A DNA stretch of 64,000 bases from Bradyrhizobium jicamae (GCF_018130215.1 NZ_JAFCKQ010000014.1:1-64000), one strand, 5' to 3'; shown: positions 46,405 to 55,285, numbered from the stretch's first letter. Numbers and translations: made by a program. Notes: generated by a model not told the origin, from the sequence alone.

Positions 46405-47591
46405 GCGCCGAAACTCTTCGGCGATCCGGCAACTGCCGTGCCGCCGCCCGAGGTCACCTTCATCACCGCAAGACCGCGCTCGTTGGTGCCGTCGGAGCGG
46501 AAGCGGAACAGGCCATCGATGCCGGCAAAGCCGGAAGGGTTGGTCAGCGTCTCCGGCGCGAAGCGCTGCCCGCCCTGGGTGCGCGCGAGCGCCGCGACCA
46601 ACGCGACGGCGTCATAGGCCAGGGTTGCCGTGCGCACCGGCTCGCCTCCGAACTTGGTGCGGTAGCGGCCGGCGAAGCTGCGGAAGCCGGACGGATCGGG
46701 TGCGGCATAGAGGCCGCCCTGCAGGGCTGGGCTCGCGAACACGCGCGGATTGTCCCACAGCCCAGTGCCGAGCAGCTGGATATTGTGCAGATTGGAACCC
46801 GCGGCCGTCAGCGCATCGGCGGTCGCGACGACCGAATCACCATCATCGGCGAGCAGCAGCGCGTCCGCCTGGCCGAGTGCCTGCGCCACCGTCCGCGCCG
46901 GGGCGGCCCGGTCGGCGCCGTATTTCTCGAACGCGACGACGCGCCCGTTCTTGCGGCCGACCGCCTGCTTGAAGGCGGCCTCGACCACATTGCCATAGGC
47001 ATTGTCGGGCACCATCGCCGCGAACGAGCGCTTTCCGATGCCGATCGAATAATCGACGATCCGGTTGATGTCGGATTCCGGCAGGAAGCTCAAAAGATAG
47101 ACACCATGGCCGGCCACGCTCGAATCGGTCGAGAACGCGATCTCGGAGGTTCCCCGCGCGCGCGCCAGTTGCGCGGTGGCCGGCACCGAGCCGGCAAACA
47201 GCGGCCCGAGGATGATCTCGGCCCCCTCGGCGAGCGCCTGCTGGGTACCCTGCGACGCGCCCTGCGGGCTGCCGCCATCGTCCTTGATCAGGAGCTGGAT
47301 GTTCGGGTTCTGGAATTCCGCAAGCGCCATCTCGGCCGCGTTCCGCATCGACTGCGCGGCGACGCCGGCATTGCCGGACGCCGACAGCGGCAGGATCAGG
47401 CCAACCTTGACCTGCCCGGTCCCGACCGCCTGCGGCTGCTGCGGCGGACCCGAGGGTCCGGCGTCCGGGGTTGAGAAGCTCTGCTGGATGCCCGAACAGG
47501 CCGACAGCAGCGGCGCGCCAATGATGAGGCCAAGCGCTGTGCGCCGGGTCGCGCCCGTCGGCGTGGACTTGCGGTGATGCGGGCCTGCCAT
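46401..47591 (-). CDS. Penicillin-binding protein activator (LpoA-like) lipoprotein
   Basis: Lipoprotein of 396 residues. The signal peptide ends in the lipobox LLSACSG. The rest is a periplasmic-binding-protein fold (VGLILPLSASGNAGVAAQSMRNAAEMALAEF) like the C-terminal half of LpoA and branched-chain amino acid receptors. The divergent rsmI-yraN neighbourhood mirrors the rsmI-lpoA-yraN locus of enterobacteria, favouring an LpoA-like role in peptidoglycan synthesis. The N-terminal TPR-like half of E. coli LpoA is absent. Confidence 0.88.
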   Translation of the reverse strand: MAGPHHRKSTPTGATRRTALGLIIGAPLLSACSGIQQSFSTPDAGPSGPPQQPQAVGTGQVKVGLILPLSASGNAGVAAQSMRNAAEMALAEFQNPNIQLLIKDDGGSPQGASQGTQQALAEGAEIILGPLFAGSVPATAQLARARGTSEIAFSTDSSVAGHGVYLLSFLPESDINRIVDYSIGIGKRSFAAMVPDNAYGNVVEAAFKQAVGRKNGRVVAFEKYGADRAAPARTVAQALGQADALLLADDGDSVVATADALTAAGSNLHNIQLLGTGLWDNPRVFASPALQGGLYAAPDPSGFRSFAGRYRTKFGGEPVRTATLAYDAVALVAALARTQGGQRFAPETLTNPSGFAGIDGLFRFRSDGTNERGLAVMKVTSGGGTAVAGSPKSFGA

Positions 47592-47799
47592 CGTCTCTCT
47601 TCTCTTGACCGACCGTGATCGGCCAGGACTCCATCCAGCCCTGATGAGGGGGGTGGATTTGGGCATATTGTCGGCGAATAGTTAACCAAAACAAAAGGAT
47701 TATGGCGCCGCTGCCGGCACCTCGGTTTCGGCGCGGCGGCGCGCCGTCCTCAGCCACCTCCGTGTGGCGTAAGCACTGTCATCCCTCTAGATTGGCATT

Positions 47800-48753
47800 A
47801 TGCGCGCAAAAACCAGTTCCCTCCAGCATTCGGACGCCGCGGCAGGTTCCGCCGATCGCACCTTCGCCGTCGGCGGCCAGGTGCTGACGGCGCCCAAGGC
47901 CGCGCCCGGACTGCATCTGGTGGCAACGCCGATCGGCAATCTCGGCGACATCACCCTGCGCGCCCTGGAGACGCTGGCCGGCGTCGACATCATCGCCTGC
48001 GAAGACACCAGGATCACCCGCCGCCTGACCGAGCGCTATGCAATCGCCGCCGAGCTGAAACCCTATCACGAGCACAACGCCGCGCAGGCGCGGCCGAAAA
48101 TCCTGGAACGGCTGGCGCAGGGCGCGTCGATTGCGCTGGTGTCGGATGCCGGCACGCCGCTGATCTCGGATCCCGGCTTCAAACTGGTGCGCGAGGTCTG
48201 CGCCGCAGGATATCGCGTCGTCGCGGTGCCCGGGCCGTCATCGGTGCTGACGGCCCTGTCGGTGGCGGCACTGCCGACCGACCGGTTCTTCTTCGAGGGG
48301 TTCTTGCCGGCGAAGGAGCATGCGCGGCGCGCGCGGCTTGCCGAGCTCGCCCGGATCTCCTCGACGATCGTGATGTTCGAGTCCGGCAATCGCGTGCAGG
48401 AGACGCTGCGCGATCTCGCCGCGACCATGGCGGGCCGCGACGCCGCGATCTGCCGCGAGCTGACCAAGCTGCATGAGGACATCAAGCGCGCTCCGGTCGC
48501 GGAGCTGGCCGCGCGGGCGGATACGCTGGAAACGCGCGGCGAGTTCGTGCTCGTCGTCGGCCCGCCGGCCGACGATGCCGGCGTGATGGGCGAGGACGCC
48601 CTCGACGACCTGCTGCGCACGCAGCTTGCGCGCAGCAGCGTCAAGGACGCCGTCGCGCACGCGGTCGAGCTGTCGGGCCGGCCGCGCCGCGAGGTCTATG
48701 CCCGCGCGCTGGAGCTCGCCAGGACGGCCAGGGGCGATGATGCCGAAGACTGA
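47800..48753 (+). CDS. rsmI: 16S rRNA (cytidine1402-2'-O)-methyltransferase RsmI
   Basis: SAM-dependent tetrapyrrole-methylase-fold enzyme of 317 residues. Motifs include GLHLVATPIGNLGDITLRALE, CEDTRITRRL, ALVSDAGTPLISDPG and VPGPSSVLTALSVA. The C-terminal extension (SSVKDAVAHAVELSGRPRREVYARAL) is typical of this form. yraN overlaps its end by about 14 bases. It methylates the decoding site of the ribosome. Confidence 0.96.
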   Translation: MRAKTSSLQHSDAAAGSADRTFAVGGQVLTAPKAAPGLHLVATPIGNLGDITLRALETLAGVDIIACEDTRITRRLTERYAIAAELKPYHEHNAAQARPKILERLAQGASIALVSDAGTPLISDPGFKLVREVCAAGYRVVAVPGPSSVLTALSVAALPTDRFFFEGFLPAKEHARRARLAELARISSTIVMFESGNRVQETLRDLAATMAGRDAAICRELTKLHEDIKRAPVAELAARADTLETRGEFVLVVGPPADDAGVMGEDALDDLLRTQLARSSVKDAVAHAVELSGRPRREVYARALELARTARGDDAED

Positions 48754-49123
48754 CAGCGCTTCCCCCCAACGCGTCGCGGCCTTCCGCACCGGCCTCTCCG
48801 CGGAGACCCGCGCCGCAGCCTATCTGATCGCCAAGGGCTATCGCATCCTCGCAAAGCGCTTCCGCACGCCCTATGGCGAGATCGACCTCGTGGCGCGCCG
48901 GCGCAATCTGATCGCCTTCATCGAGGTCAAGGCCCGTGCCAGCCTCGACGATGCCGCCTACGCAGTGACGCTCCGCCAGCAGCGGCGCATCATCGATGCC
49001 GCGCAGGCCTGGCTGATGGCGCATCCCGAGCATGCCGAATTCGACTTAAGATTCGACGCCGTCCTGATTGCGCCGCGCAGCCTGCCGCGCCATCTGTTAG
49101 CGGCATTCGACGCAAGCCGGTAA
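48740..49123 (+). CDS. yraN: UPF0102 family protein YraN
   Basis: Endonuclease-like-fold protein of 127 residues. GYRILAKRFRTPYGEIDLVARRRNLIAFIEVKARAS carries the EID...EVKAR pattern of restriction-like nucleases in this family. The function is not established. Start ATG 48740 (or 48737 one codon earlier); it overlaps the end of rsmI, so translation is coupled. Confidence 0.9.
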   Translation: MPKTDSASPQRVAAFRTGLSAETRAAAYLIAKGYRILAKRFRTPYGEIDLVARRRNLIAFIEVKARASLDDAAYAVTLRQQRRIIDAAQAWLMAHPEHAEFDLRFDAVLIAPRSLPRHLLAAFDASR

Positions 49124-49153
49124 ATTCCTTCTCCAGACCTCGCGGGAAACGCC

Positions 49154-50101
49154 ATGAAATTGAAAGTCGCAGTCCAGATGGATCCCATCGCGCGTATCAA
49201 CATCCGCGGCGATTCCACCTTCGCGCTGCTGCTCGAGGCGCAGAAGCGCGGCCACGGCATTTCCTATTACACGCCGGACAAGCTGTCGCTGAACGGCGAC
49301 GAACTGGTGGCGCCGGTGCAGCATCTGACCGTGCGCGACGAGGCCGGCGATCACTTCACGCTCGGCGAGCCGAAGCGCGAGGCGCTCAATGCCTATGACG
49401 TCGTGCTGCTGCGCCAAGACCCGCCCTTCGACCTCGCCTACATCACCTCGACCCACCTCCTCGAGCGCATCCACCCCAAAACCCTGGTGGTCAACGATCC
49501 GGCCAGCGTGCGCAATGCGCCGGAAAAGCTGTTCGTGATGAATTTCCCGCAGCTGATGCCACCGACCCTGATCTCGCGCGACCTCGACGAGATCAACGCG
49601 TTCCGGGATCGGCATGGCGCCGTCGTCATGAAGCCGCTGCACGGCCATGGCGGCGCAGCGGTGTTCCGCGTCATGCCGCAGGACATGAATTTCGGCTCGC
49701 TGTTCGACATGTTCTCGGTGACGTTCAAGGAGCCCTGGGTGATCCAGCGCTTCCTTCCCGAGGTGAAGCACGGCGACAAGCGCATCATTCTGGTCGACGG
49801 CGAGTTCGCCGGCGCGGTCAACCGCGTGCCGGCCGCGGATGACCTGCGCTCCAACATGGTGCGCGGCGGCGCGGCCAGGGCGACGGAGCTCTCCGACCGC
49901 GAGCGCGAGATTTGCGCCGCCGTCGGCCCGGCGCTGCGCGAGCGCGGGCTCCTGTTCGTCGGCCTCGACGTGATCGACGGCAATCTCACCGAGATCAACG
50001 TGACCTCGCCGACCGGCATCCGTGCGATCGCGCGGCTCAACGGCCCCGACGTCGCGGCGATGATCTGGGATGCCATCGAGGCAAGGCGCGCTGCGAAATA
50101 A
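49154..50101 (+). CDS. gshB: Glutathione synthase
   Basis: ATP-grasp ligase of 315 residues joining gamma-glutamylcysteine and glycine. KVAVQMDPIARINIRGDSTFALLLEA is the conserved start; GAVVMKPLHGHGGAAVFRV is the ATP-binding region; TEINVTSPTGIRAI closes the active site. It lies 30 bases downstream of yraN in the same direction. Length is normal. Confidence 0.97.
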   Translation: MKLKVAVQMDPIARINIRGDSTFALLLEAQKRGHGISYYTPDKLSLNGDELVAPVQHLTVRDEAGDHFTLGEPKREALNAYDVVLLRQDPPFDLAYITSTHLLERIHPKTLVVNDPASVRNAPEKLFVMNFPQLMPPTLISRDLDEINAFRDRHGAVVMKPLHGHGGAAVFRVMPQDMNFGSLFDMFSVTFKEPWVIQRFLPEVKHGDKRIILVDGEFAGAVNRVPAADDLRSNMVRGGAARATELSDREREICAAVGPALRERGLLFVGLDVIDGNLTEINVTSPTGIRAIARLNGPDVAAMIWDAIEARRAAK

Positions 50102-50200
50102 GCTCGCGTTGTTGATCCGGAAATCCCTGTTTCATTCAAGAAGATCATCCGCGCCAATGCGAGGCGCTCCGATCGGGTGAGCAGAAGCGCCACACCGGAT

Positions 50201-50215
50201 GTTCCCAAAAAGTTC
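50201..50215. promoter_or_regulatory. LexA/SOS box, copy 1
   Basis: GTTC (50201-50204), seven bases, GTTC (50212-50215) is an exact match to the alphaproteobacterial LexA consensus GTTC-N7-GTTC. It is about 160 bases upstream of the acyltransferase gene, within a decayed duplicate of the comM promoter. Confidence 0.7.
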
Positions 50216-50262
50216 TAATCTGGAATCGGTAATGCCTTGGAGGCATTGCCCTCGAGTCGCCG

Positions 50263-50316
50263 CGTCCGCTACCGTCGATTGCAGAGGATAGGGCAGCGCG
50301 GTTCAGCGGGTTTCCG
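50263..50316 (+). pseudogene. Vestigial copy of the comM promoter/5' end
   Basis: This stretch (GCTACCGTCGATTGCAGAGG...) aligns, about 80 percent by eye, with 51365-51420, which ends in the first codons of comM. Here the comM ATG is GCG and the following TTCAGCGGGTTTCC matches codons 2-7. It is a broken remnant of the comM start. Confidence 0.7.
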
Positions 50317-50374
50317 ACTTCCCTTTCAAAGCCGGTACAACAGGCAATATTGATTTTTCATCTTCGGGTTGCGT

Positions 50375-51259
50375 ATGGCCGTACTTGGTGCGCTCCCTCT
50401 CGACCTTAGCTGTCGACCAATTCGCGAGAGTGATTGGGAAGGAGTGATCGATTGTCTCTGCAGGGGTTTCCCGGGACGCGGACGGCGTTACTGGGCACAG
50501 GCGCTGACCCGCTTGTCGCAACGGCCTGCCGTCGCTGATTTCCCGCGATACGGCCTTGCCCTGGAGAAATCCGGCCGGATCGTCGGCGTGGTTATGACGC
50601 TCTACTCCCTCCACGCGGGACGGGACGGCGACGAAGTCCGCTGCAATCTTTCAAGCTGGTCCGTCGATGCGGGGTTCCGTCCCTATGCCGCCAAGCTGGT
50701 CGGAGCGCTTCTCAGACAGAAGGGGGTGACCTTCACAAACATCTCACCCGCGCCCGCGACATTGAAAGCCAACGAGGCGATTGGATTTCGCCTCTTTTCC
50801 AACGGACAGTTCGCGTTCGTGCCCGCGCTCAATCCGGTGCGGCGGTCTTGCCGGGTGCTTGAAGCTCGTTGCGACCTTGCTGAAATGGCGCTGCTGTCCG
50901 AGAGCGAGAGATATACGCTCTCGGAACACTCCGCCCTGGGGTGCCTCTCGCTGATTTGCGTCTGCGATGGCGCAGTGTTTCCCTTCGTGGTCGTGGCGCG
51001 CCGGATAGGCCACGGCCTCATCCCGTGCGGCCAGATCGTCTACTGCCGCTCTCCGGCGGATCTGGGCCGGTGCGCCGGCACGATCGGGCGTTTCCTGCTG
51101 CGACGCGGCATCCTGCTTTGCCTGGTCGATGCCAAAGAGAGGATTCCAGGTCTGTTCGGCCGGCACTTCCCGAACAGGGGGCTGAGATATTTCAAGGGTC
51201 CCAAGCCGCCGCAGCTGGGGGACCTGACCTTCACCGAACTGGTGATATTCGGCCCCTGA
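50375..51259 (+). CDS. GNAT-like acyltransferase
   Basis: Protein of 294 residues that reads as two N-acetyltransferase-like halves. CRPIRESDWEGVIDCLCRGF and GRIVGVVMTLYSLH resemble the first strands and helix of the GNAT fold, and ATLKANEAIGFRLFSNGQFAFVP resembles its C-terminal motif. I recall 'acyl-CoA acyltransferase' annotations for this family in Bradyrhizobium; the substrate is unknown. It is inserted between gshB and comM and flanked by duplicated comM promoter sequence with SOS boxes. Confidence 0.6.
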   Translation: MAVLGALPLDLSCRPIRESDWEGVIDCLCRGFPGRGRRYWAQALTRLSQRPAVADFPRYGLALEKSGRIVGVVMTLYSLHAGRDGDEVRCNLSSWSVDAGFRPYAAKLVGALLRQKGVTFTNISPAPATLKANEAIGFRLFSNGQFAFVPALNPVRRSCRVLEARCDLAEMALLSESERYTLSEHSALGCLSLICVCDGAVFPFVVVARRIGHGLIPCGQIVYCRSPADLGRCAGTIGRFLLRRGILLCLVDAKERIPGLFGRHFPNRGLRYFKGPKPPQLGDLTFTELVIFGP

Positions 51260-51333
51260 ACGAACAGCGGACATCAAACCCACGGCTTTGCAGCGGCCAT
51301 TTCCGGTTGGATGGCAGATGACGCCCGATGAAT

Positions 51334-51348
51334 GTTCCCTTAATGTTC
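51334..51348. promoter_or_regulatory. LexA/SOS box of comM
   Basis: GTTC (51334-51337), CCTTAAT, GTTC (51345-51348) is an exact GTTC-N7-GTTC site. It lies 52 bases before the comM start, overlapping the expected promoter position. Damage-inducible expression of comM is inferred. Confidence 0.75.
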
Positions 51349-51400
51349 TTGCCTTGGTGATCCGCTTCCGCTACCTTTGATTGCAGAAGATAGGGGCAGC

Positions 51401-52045
51401 ATGGTCCAGCGGGTTTCCACCGTCGCGTTCGAGGGGATTGAGGCCCGCGCGGTCGACGTACAGGTGCAGGTTGCACCGGGCCTCCCGGCCTTTGCCATCG
51501 TCGGCCTTCCCGACAAGGCGGTGTCGGAGGCTCGGGAGCGGGTGCGCTCGGCGCTGATCGCATCCGGCCTGGCACTGCCCGCCCGACGGATCACCGTCAA
51601 CCTCGCCCCCGCCGACCTGCCCAAGGAAGGTAGTCATTACGACCTCCCGATCGCGCTTGGGCTGATGGCGGCAATTGGCGCGATCCCGCCGGATGCGCTG
51701 AGAGGCTTCACCGTGCTCGGCGAACTCGGGCTCGACGGCTCGATCGCCCCGGTGGCCGGCGTGCTGCCGGCCGCGATCGGCGCCAATTCGCGCGACGAGG
51801 GGCTGATCTGCCCGGCAGCCTGCGGCTCGGAAGCGGCCTGGGCCAGCCCGGACATCCAGATCATCGCCGCGCAGTCGCTGATCCAGATCGCCAACCACTT
51901 CAAGGGCACGCAGGTGCTGTCGCGGCCACAGCCGAAGGTGCATGAACGCGGGGAGGCGTTGCCCGACCTGCGCGACATCAAGGGCCAGGAGAGTGCGAAA
52001 CGCGCACTCGAGATCGCGGCCGCCGGCGGGCATCACCTGCTCATG
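51401..52045 (+). pseudogene. comM: comM (YifB/Mg-chelatase-like ATPase), 5' half, interrupted
   Basis: First 215 codons of comM, beginning MVQRVSTVAFEGIEARAVDVQVQV and ending GHHLLM, directly before the Walker A. The next bases TGA stop translation 1 codon into the inserted element. The N-terminal domain (LPAFAIVGLPDKAVSEARERV, RITVNLAPADLPKEGSHYDL) is complete. Joined to 56636-57529 it gives an uninterrupted frame of 512 residues. ComM is a hexameric helicase assisting branch migration in natural transformation; this allele is probably null unless the element excises. Confidence 0.92.
52038..52045. other. Left attachment site (attL) core
   Basis: TGCTCATG at 52038-52045 matches TGCTGATG at 56628-56635 at the other end except for one base. 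The crossover is either at ATG (host had CTC) or at GCT (host had CTG); both give the same protein, HLLMIG. Host arms around it carry GCCGGCGGG on the left and CCCGGCGCCGGC on the right, an imperfect inverted repeat as expected for attB of a serine integrase. Confidence 0.65.
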
Positions 52046-52086
52046 TGATTGTCTCACTGCCCATGGTGGGCTAACAGAGACCCGCA

Positions 52087-53754
52087 ATGAACCGCATCAC
52101 CATTCCCGCAGCAGGCCAGGCGCCTCCGCCGGACACCCAGCAGCAACCCAGAGCCTACAGCTACAAACGCTTCTCTACGCCTGCACAGGCGCTGGGAGAC
52201 AGCCTGCGGCGACAGACAGCCATAGCACAGGCGTGGGCTAACCGCATGGGTGTCCCGCTCGACACCGAATTGAACCTCACTGACCGGGGCGTCTCTGCGT
52301 ACACAGGAGCCAACCGAGACGTTGGAAACCTCGGTGCGTTCCTCAAGGCGGTGGAGGAGGGCACTGTGCCGAAGGGCTCATGGCTGCTTGTCGAAAGCCT
52401 TGACAGGTTGAGCCGAGAGCCAGCAGCGGATGCTTCATTCGAGATGCAGAAGATCATCCGCGCGGGCATCACCGTCGTTGATCTGTCGGACAACGGCGGC
52501 CTTGGGCGCGAATACAACATGGAGACCCTACGCAGCCAAGATGGCCTGATGCACCTCATCGCAATGGTGCTCTCGTTCGCACGCGGCAACCAAGAGAGCG
52601 CAGTGAAAGGTATGCGGGTCGCCCAGAAGTATGCCGAGAAACGCCGCGTGTTCGCCAGCGAGGAGAGGCTGACCAAACCCTACACCCGGAGGCTACCCGC
52701 GTGGATACGCTGGAACACTGAGAAGAAAAGCTATGAGTTGATCGACGAGCGGGCGGAGAGGCTGCGCTGGATATTTGAGATGGCTGACGATGGCATGGGA
52801 CAGCACACCATCGCGGCACAGCTCAATGAGGCCAAGGTTGACACATGGGGCGCGGGGGGATGGAAGGCCAAATTCTGGCACAAGTCATACATCCGCAAAC
52901 TACTGACCAACAAAGCGGCTATCGGCGTATTTGTCCCACACACGGTGCGGAAGGTGGACGGTAAGCGCACCAAGGAACGGACACCCCAAGAGCCTATCCT
53001 GCACCGCTTCCCCGCCGCCATAGACCGCGAACTATTCGAGCGGGTGAATGCCCGCCTGAGCACCACTGGGGCCAGAGGCAAGAACACCAACGCCCCGGTG
53101 CAGTCCATATTCGCGGGGGTTCTGAAATGTCGGCATTGCGGCGGCACTGTAACTCGGGTCAACAAGGGAGAGCATGTGTACCTCGTGTGCTCAGCAGCGC
53201 ACGCGAAGTCGGGAACGTGCAAGTACGAAAGCATCCCGTACCACGATGCAGAGGAGGAGATGCGCCGGATAATTCGCCTCGTCTTGGAAGAGGCTCCAAG
53301 GGGCAATGACACCGCAGAGATGGACGAGAAGATTACACAGCAGCGCGCGGCAATTGATGACGGAGAGGACAGGGTACGCGAGCTTTTGGAGATAACTATC
53401 ACCGATAAGAGCAGGGCGGCGAGACAGGCGTTGAACACGTTGGATCAGGCGCTTGAGGAGGCCAAAGAGAACCTGCGGGAGATGCTGGCGCGGCGGGACA
53501 CCATGACTAGCACCAACGTCAAGCTACGGCTGGCAGCAGTCGAGGAGGCGCTCACAGCGGAAACCATAGACACCGAGGAGGCCAATAAGGCGCTGCGGGG
53601 CGCGGTGCGCAAGCTGGTCATGAGGCCCGCTGAGGGAGGCCTGGAAATACACTGGCACCACGCCGATGAACCGCAGGAAACGGCGTTCATTACAAGGCGC
53701 TACGACTGGGACGCTAATCAGATTGAGAAGAACGCGGAAGAAACGGGACAATGA
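52087..53754 (+). CDS. Large serine recombinase (integrase)
   Basis: Site-specific recombinase of 555 residues. The catalytic serine is Ser30 in YSYKRFSTPAQALGDSLRRQ. The resolvase domain spans about residues 22-170 (LLVESLDRLSREPA). A recombinase domain follows (about 200-310), then a zinc ribbon (CRHCGGTV ... CSAAHAKSGTC) and a coiled coil (about 390-470) typical of large serine integrases. The first gene inside the left end, it reads inward. Its ATG stop overlap with the next gene (ATGA) implies coupled expression. It is almost certainly the enzyme that placed the element in comM. Confidence 0.95.
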   Translation: MNRITIPAAGQAPPPDTQQQPRAYSYKRFSTPAQALGDSLRRQTAIAQAWANRMGVPLDTELNLTDRGVSAYTGANRDVGNLGAFLKAVEEGTVPKGSWLLVESLDRLSREPAADASFEMQKIIRAGITVVDLSDNGGLGREYNMETLRSQDGLMHLIAMVLSFARGNQESAVKGMRVAQKYAEKRRVFASEERLTKPYTRRLPAWIRWNTEKKSYELIDERAERLRWIFEMADDGMGQHTIAAQLNEAKVDTWGAGGWKAKFWHKSYIRKLLTNKAAIGVFVPHTVRKVDGKRTKERTPQEPILHRFPAAIDRELFERVNARLSTTGARGKNTNAPVQSIFAGVLKCRHCGGTVTRVNKGEHVYLVCSAAHAKSGTCKYESIPYHDAEEEMRRIIRLVLEEAPRGNDTAEMDEKITQQRAAIDDGEDRVRELLEITITDKSRAARQALNTLDQALEEAKENLREMLARRDTMTSTNVKLRLAAVEEALTAETIDTEEANKALRGAVRKLVMRPAEGGLEIHWHHADEPQETAFITRRYDWDANQIEKNAEETGQ

Positions 53755-54752
53755 AGAAGCAAGCCACCAACACCAAAGCTAAGAAGGACCCGTGGGACAA
53801 AGTGAGGACCCGCCGCGTACTCAAAGAGAACGTGCAGACGCCAGCGGACAGCGGAAGGACCGCCGAACAACTACAGGCGCATATTGAGGCCAGCCGCAAG
53901 GCGGGCAATGGGGCGGCGGGCAACGCCACCAGAGGGCCCGATAGGCGCAAGGTCGCACGGGCAGACATTTGCATTGCTGAGCGGGTGTTTCAGTGGAGAG
54001 GGAGCGAAAGCGCGGATCAGTGGAGCAGGCGTGACCATATTCACACGCTCGCCAAGGCAATCGAGGAACAGGGCAAGCCACTAGCGCCCCTGTTGGTCAT
54101 GCCGGTGGGGCAGAGTTTCTACGTGATTGATGGGCACCACCGCCTTGCAGCCTATGACACCGCAGGGTGGGACGGGGGGATACCTGTGGAGGTGTTTCCG
54201 GGGGACCTAGCTGCGGCGCGGCTGCTGGCACTCTCCTGTAACGTCAAAGATAAGCTGCCGATGACGAAACACGCCAAGAGCGAGGCCGCTTGGCAGATAG
54301 TGAAGGAGGACCTCGGGGGCCTTACGGCACAGGAGATAGCTGACCGGACATCCGTCTCTCTGCGACAAGTGAAGTACATGAGGGCAGCCTGGAAGGGGCT
54401 ACCAAAGGCAATAGAGGCGGCAGCAGCGGCAGCGGGGGAGCAGCCAGTGGACCCCATGAAGCTGTCATGGCCCAAGGCGAGAGATATTTGGCAGGGGAAG
54501 TCGGCAGCGGCCTACACCGATGAAGAGCGGGACACTTGGAAGGAGCGGAAGGCCCAAGAGATTGTGGACCTCATCCAGAGGACCAATGTTGCTGCCGGGA
54601 TCATGAAGGACATGGAGGTCACGGCGTTGGCCTTCCAAATGCTTAATGCGGAACTGCCGAGGGCATTGATGCAACACTGGGCAGGGGACTACTCGGAGGA
54701 TATTGAGGAACTGGCGGCCCAAATCGCCATGCCAGACGACAGCCCATTTTAG
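53751..54752 (+). CDS. ParB/Srx-domain protein
   Basis: Protein of 333 residues with a very basic N-terminus and a ParB-type nuclease/CTPase domain around residues 65-160. The signature is FYVIDGHHRLAAYDTAGW (residues 124-141), matching DGHHRxxA of ParB, sulfiredoxin and related DNA-modifying proteins. A helix-turn-helix follows (TAQEIADRTSVSLRQVKYMRAAW, about 192-215). This ParB plus HTH order resembles partition proteins, though the GERR-type CTP motif is not obvious. It might control replication, segregation or recombination of the excised circle. Confidence 0.85.
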   Translation: MKKQATNTKAKKDPWDKVRTRRVLKENVQTPADSGRTAEQLQAHIEASRKAGNGAAGNATRGPDRRKVARADICIAERVFQWRGSESADQWSRRDHIHTLAKAIEEQGKPLAPLLVMPVGQSFYVIDGHHRLAAYDTAGWDGGIPVEVFPGDLAAARLLALSCNVKDKLPMTKHAKSEAAWQIVKEDLGGLTAQEIADRTSVSLRQVKYMRAAWKGLPKAIEAAAAAAGEQPVDPMKLSWPKARDIWQGKSAAAYTDEERDTWKERKAQEIVDLIQRTNVAAGIMKDMEVTALAFQMLNAELPRALMQHWAGDYSEDIEELAAQIAMPDDSPF

Positions 54753-54784
54753 GGGTGCAAATACAGGGAGTGCATTTTGCACCC
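54753..54784 (+). terminator. Hairpin terminator after the ParB-domain gene
   Basis: GGGTGCAAA (54753-54761) and TTTGCACCC (54776-54784) form a perfect 9-base stem immediately after the stop codon. No long T-run follows, but position and strength fit a transcript end for the integrase-parB unit. Confidence 0.65.
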
Positions 54785-55285
54785 TTCGCCAAGCGTATCG
54801 AGCGGAGGACACGAGGGGCAAGGCAGTAATATTCAGTAGCAATTACAATAAGTTACAGGCATGGTCCCGTTCCGCTCACATATAGATGCCAAATGGGCGG
54901 CGGGTCAGCTTTGGCCCCGCGTAGGCATCCCCACAATGCCCCTGTGGGCCCCTCGGGAGCCCGTGGGGCGGGTAGGCGCTAGGAGGCAGGGTCCCACGGG
55001 GGGCACCCAGCACCTTCCGAAGGGGCACCTAGGGGGGGCATTGGCACCTGGGTGCCGTGCATCCCCAATGTTTCCCGGAAGCGGGCACCGCCCTGTGAAG
55101 CCCAGCATAGGCTTTTGGCTTTAGCTCAACTTTTTGAAGCCAAGGGGTAGGGCGCGCCCGGAAATGGTACCATGTCCGGAAGGGGGCCCCAAGGTCGCGC
55201 CGCGACGAGGGCCGAGCAAAAGCGTGCCCGGGGAGCCGCATGAGACCAGATGGCTTGCGAAGCACGGTGACGCGTGTTTATGTAC
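54785..55285. other. Noncoding G-rich and palindrome-rich tract of the element
   Basis: Five hundred bases without a plausible gene. From 54890 to 55110 the plus strand is G-rich with many GGCACC/GGTGCC words, including the hairpin GGCACC-TG-GGTGCC near 55047. A cluster of palindromes follows at 55150-55204: GGGCGCGCCC, a 22-base near-palindrome at 55158-55179 centred on GGTACC, GGGGCCCC, and TCGCG-C-CGCGA. This could be a replication or partition site, or a structured RNA. Confidence 0.5.

Noticed and set aside
54861..55124. 87-residue plus-strand frame in the G-rich tract
   Set aside because: Gly/Pro/Arg composition follows base skew, no ribosome binding site, and the tract is dominated by hairpins.
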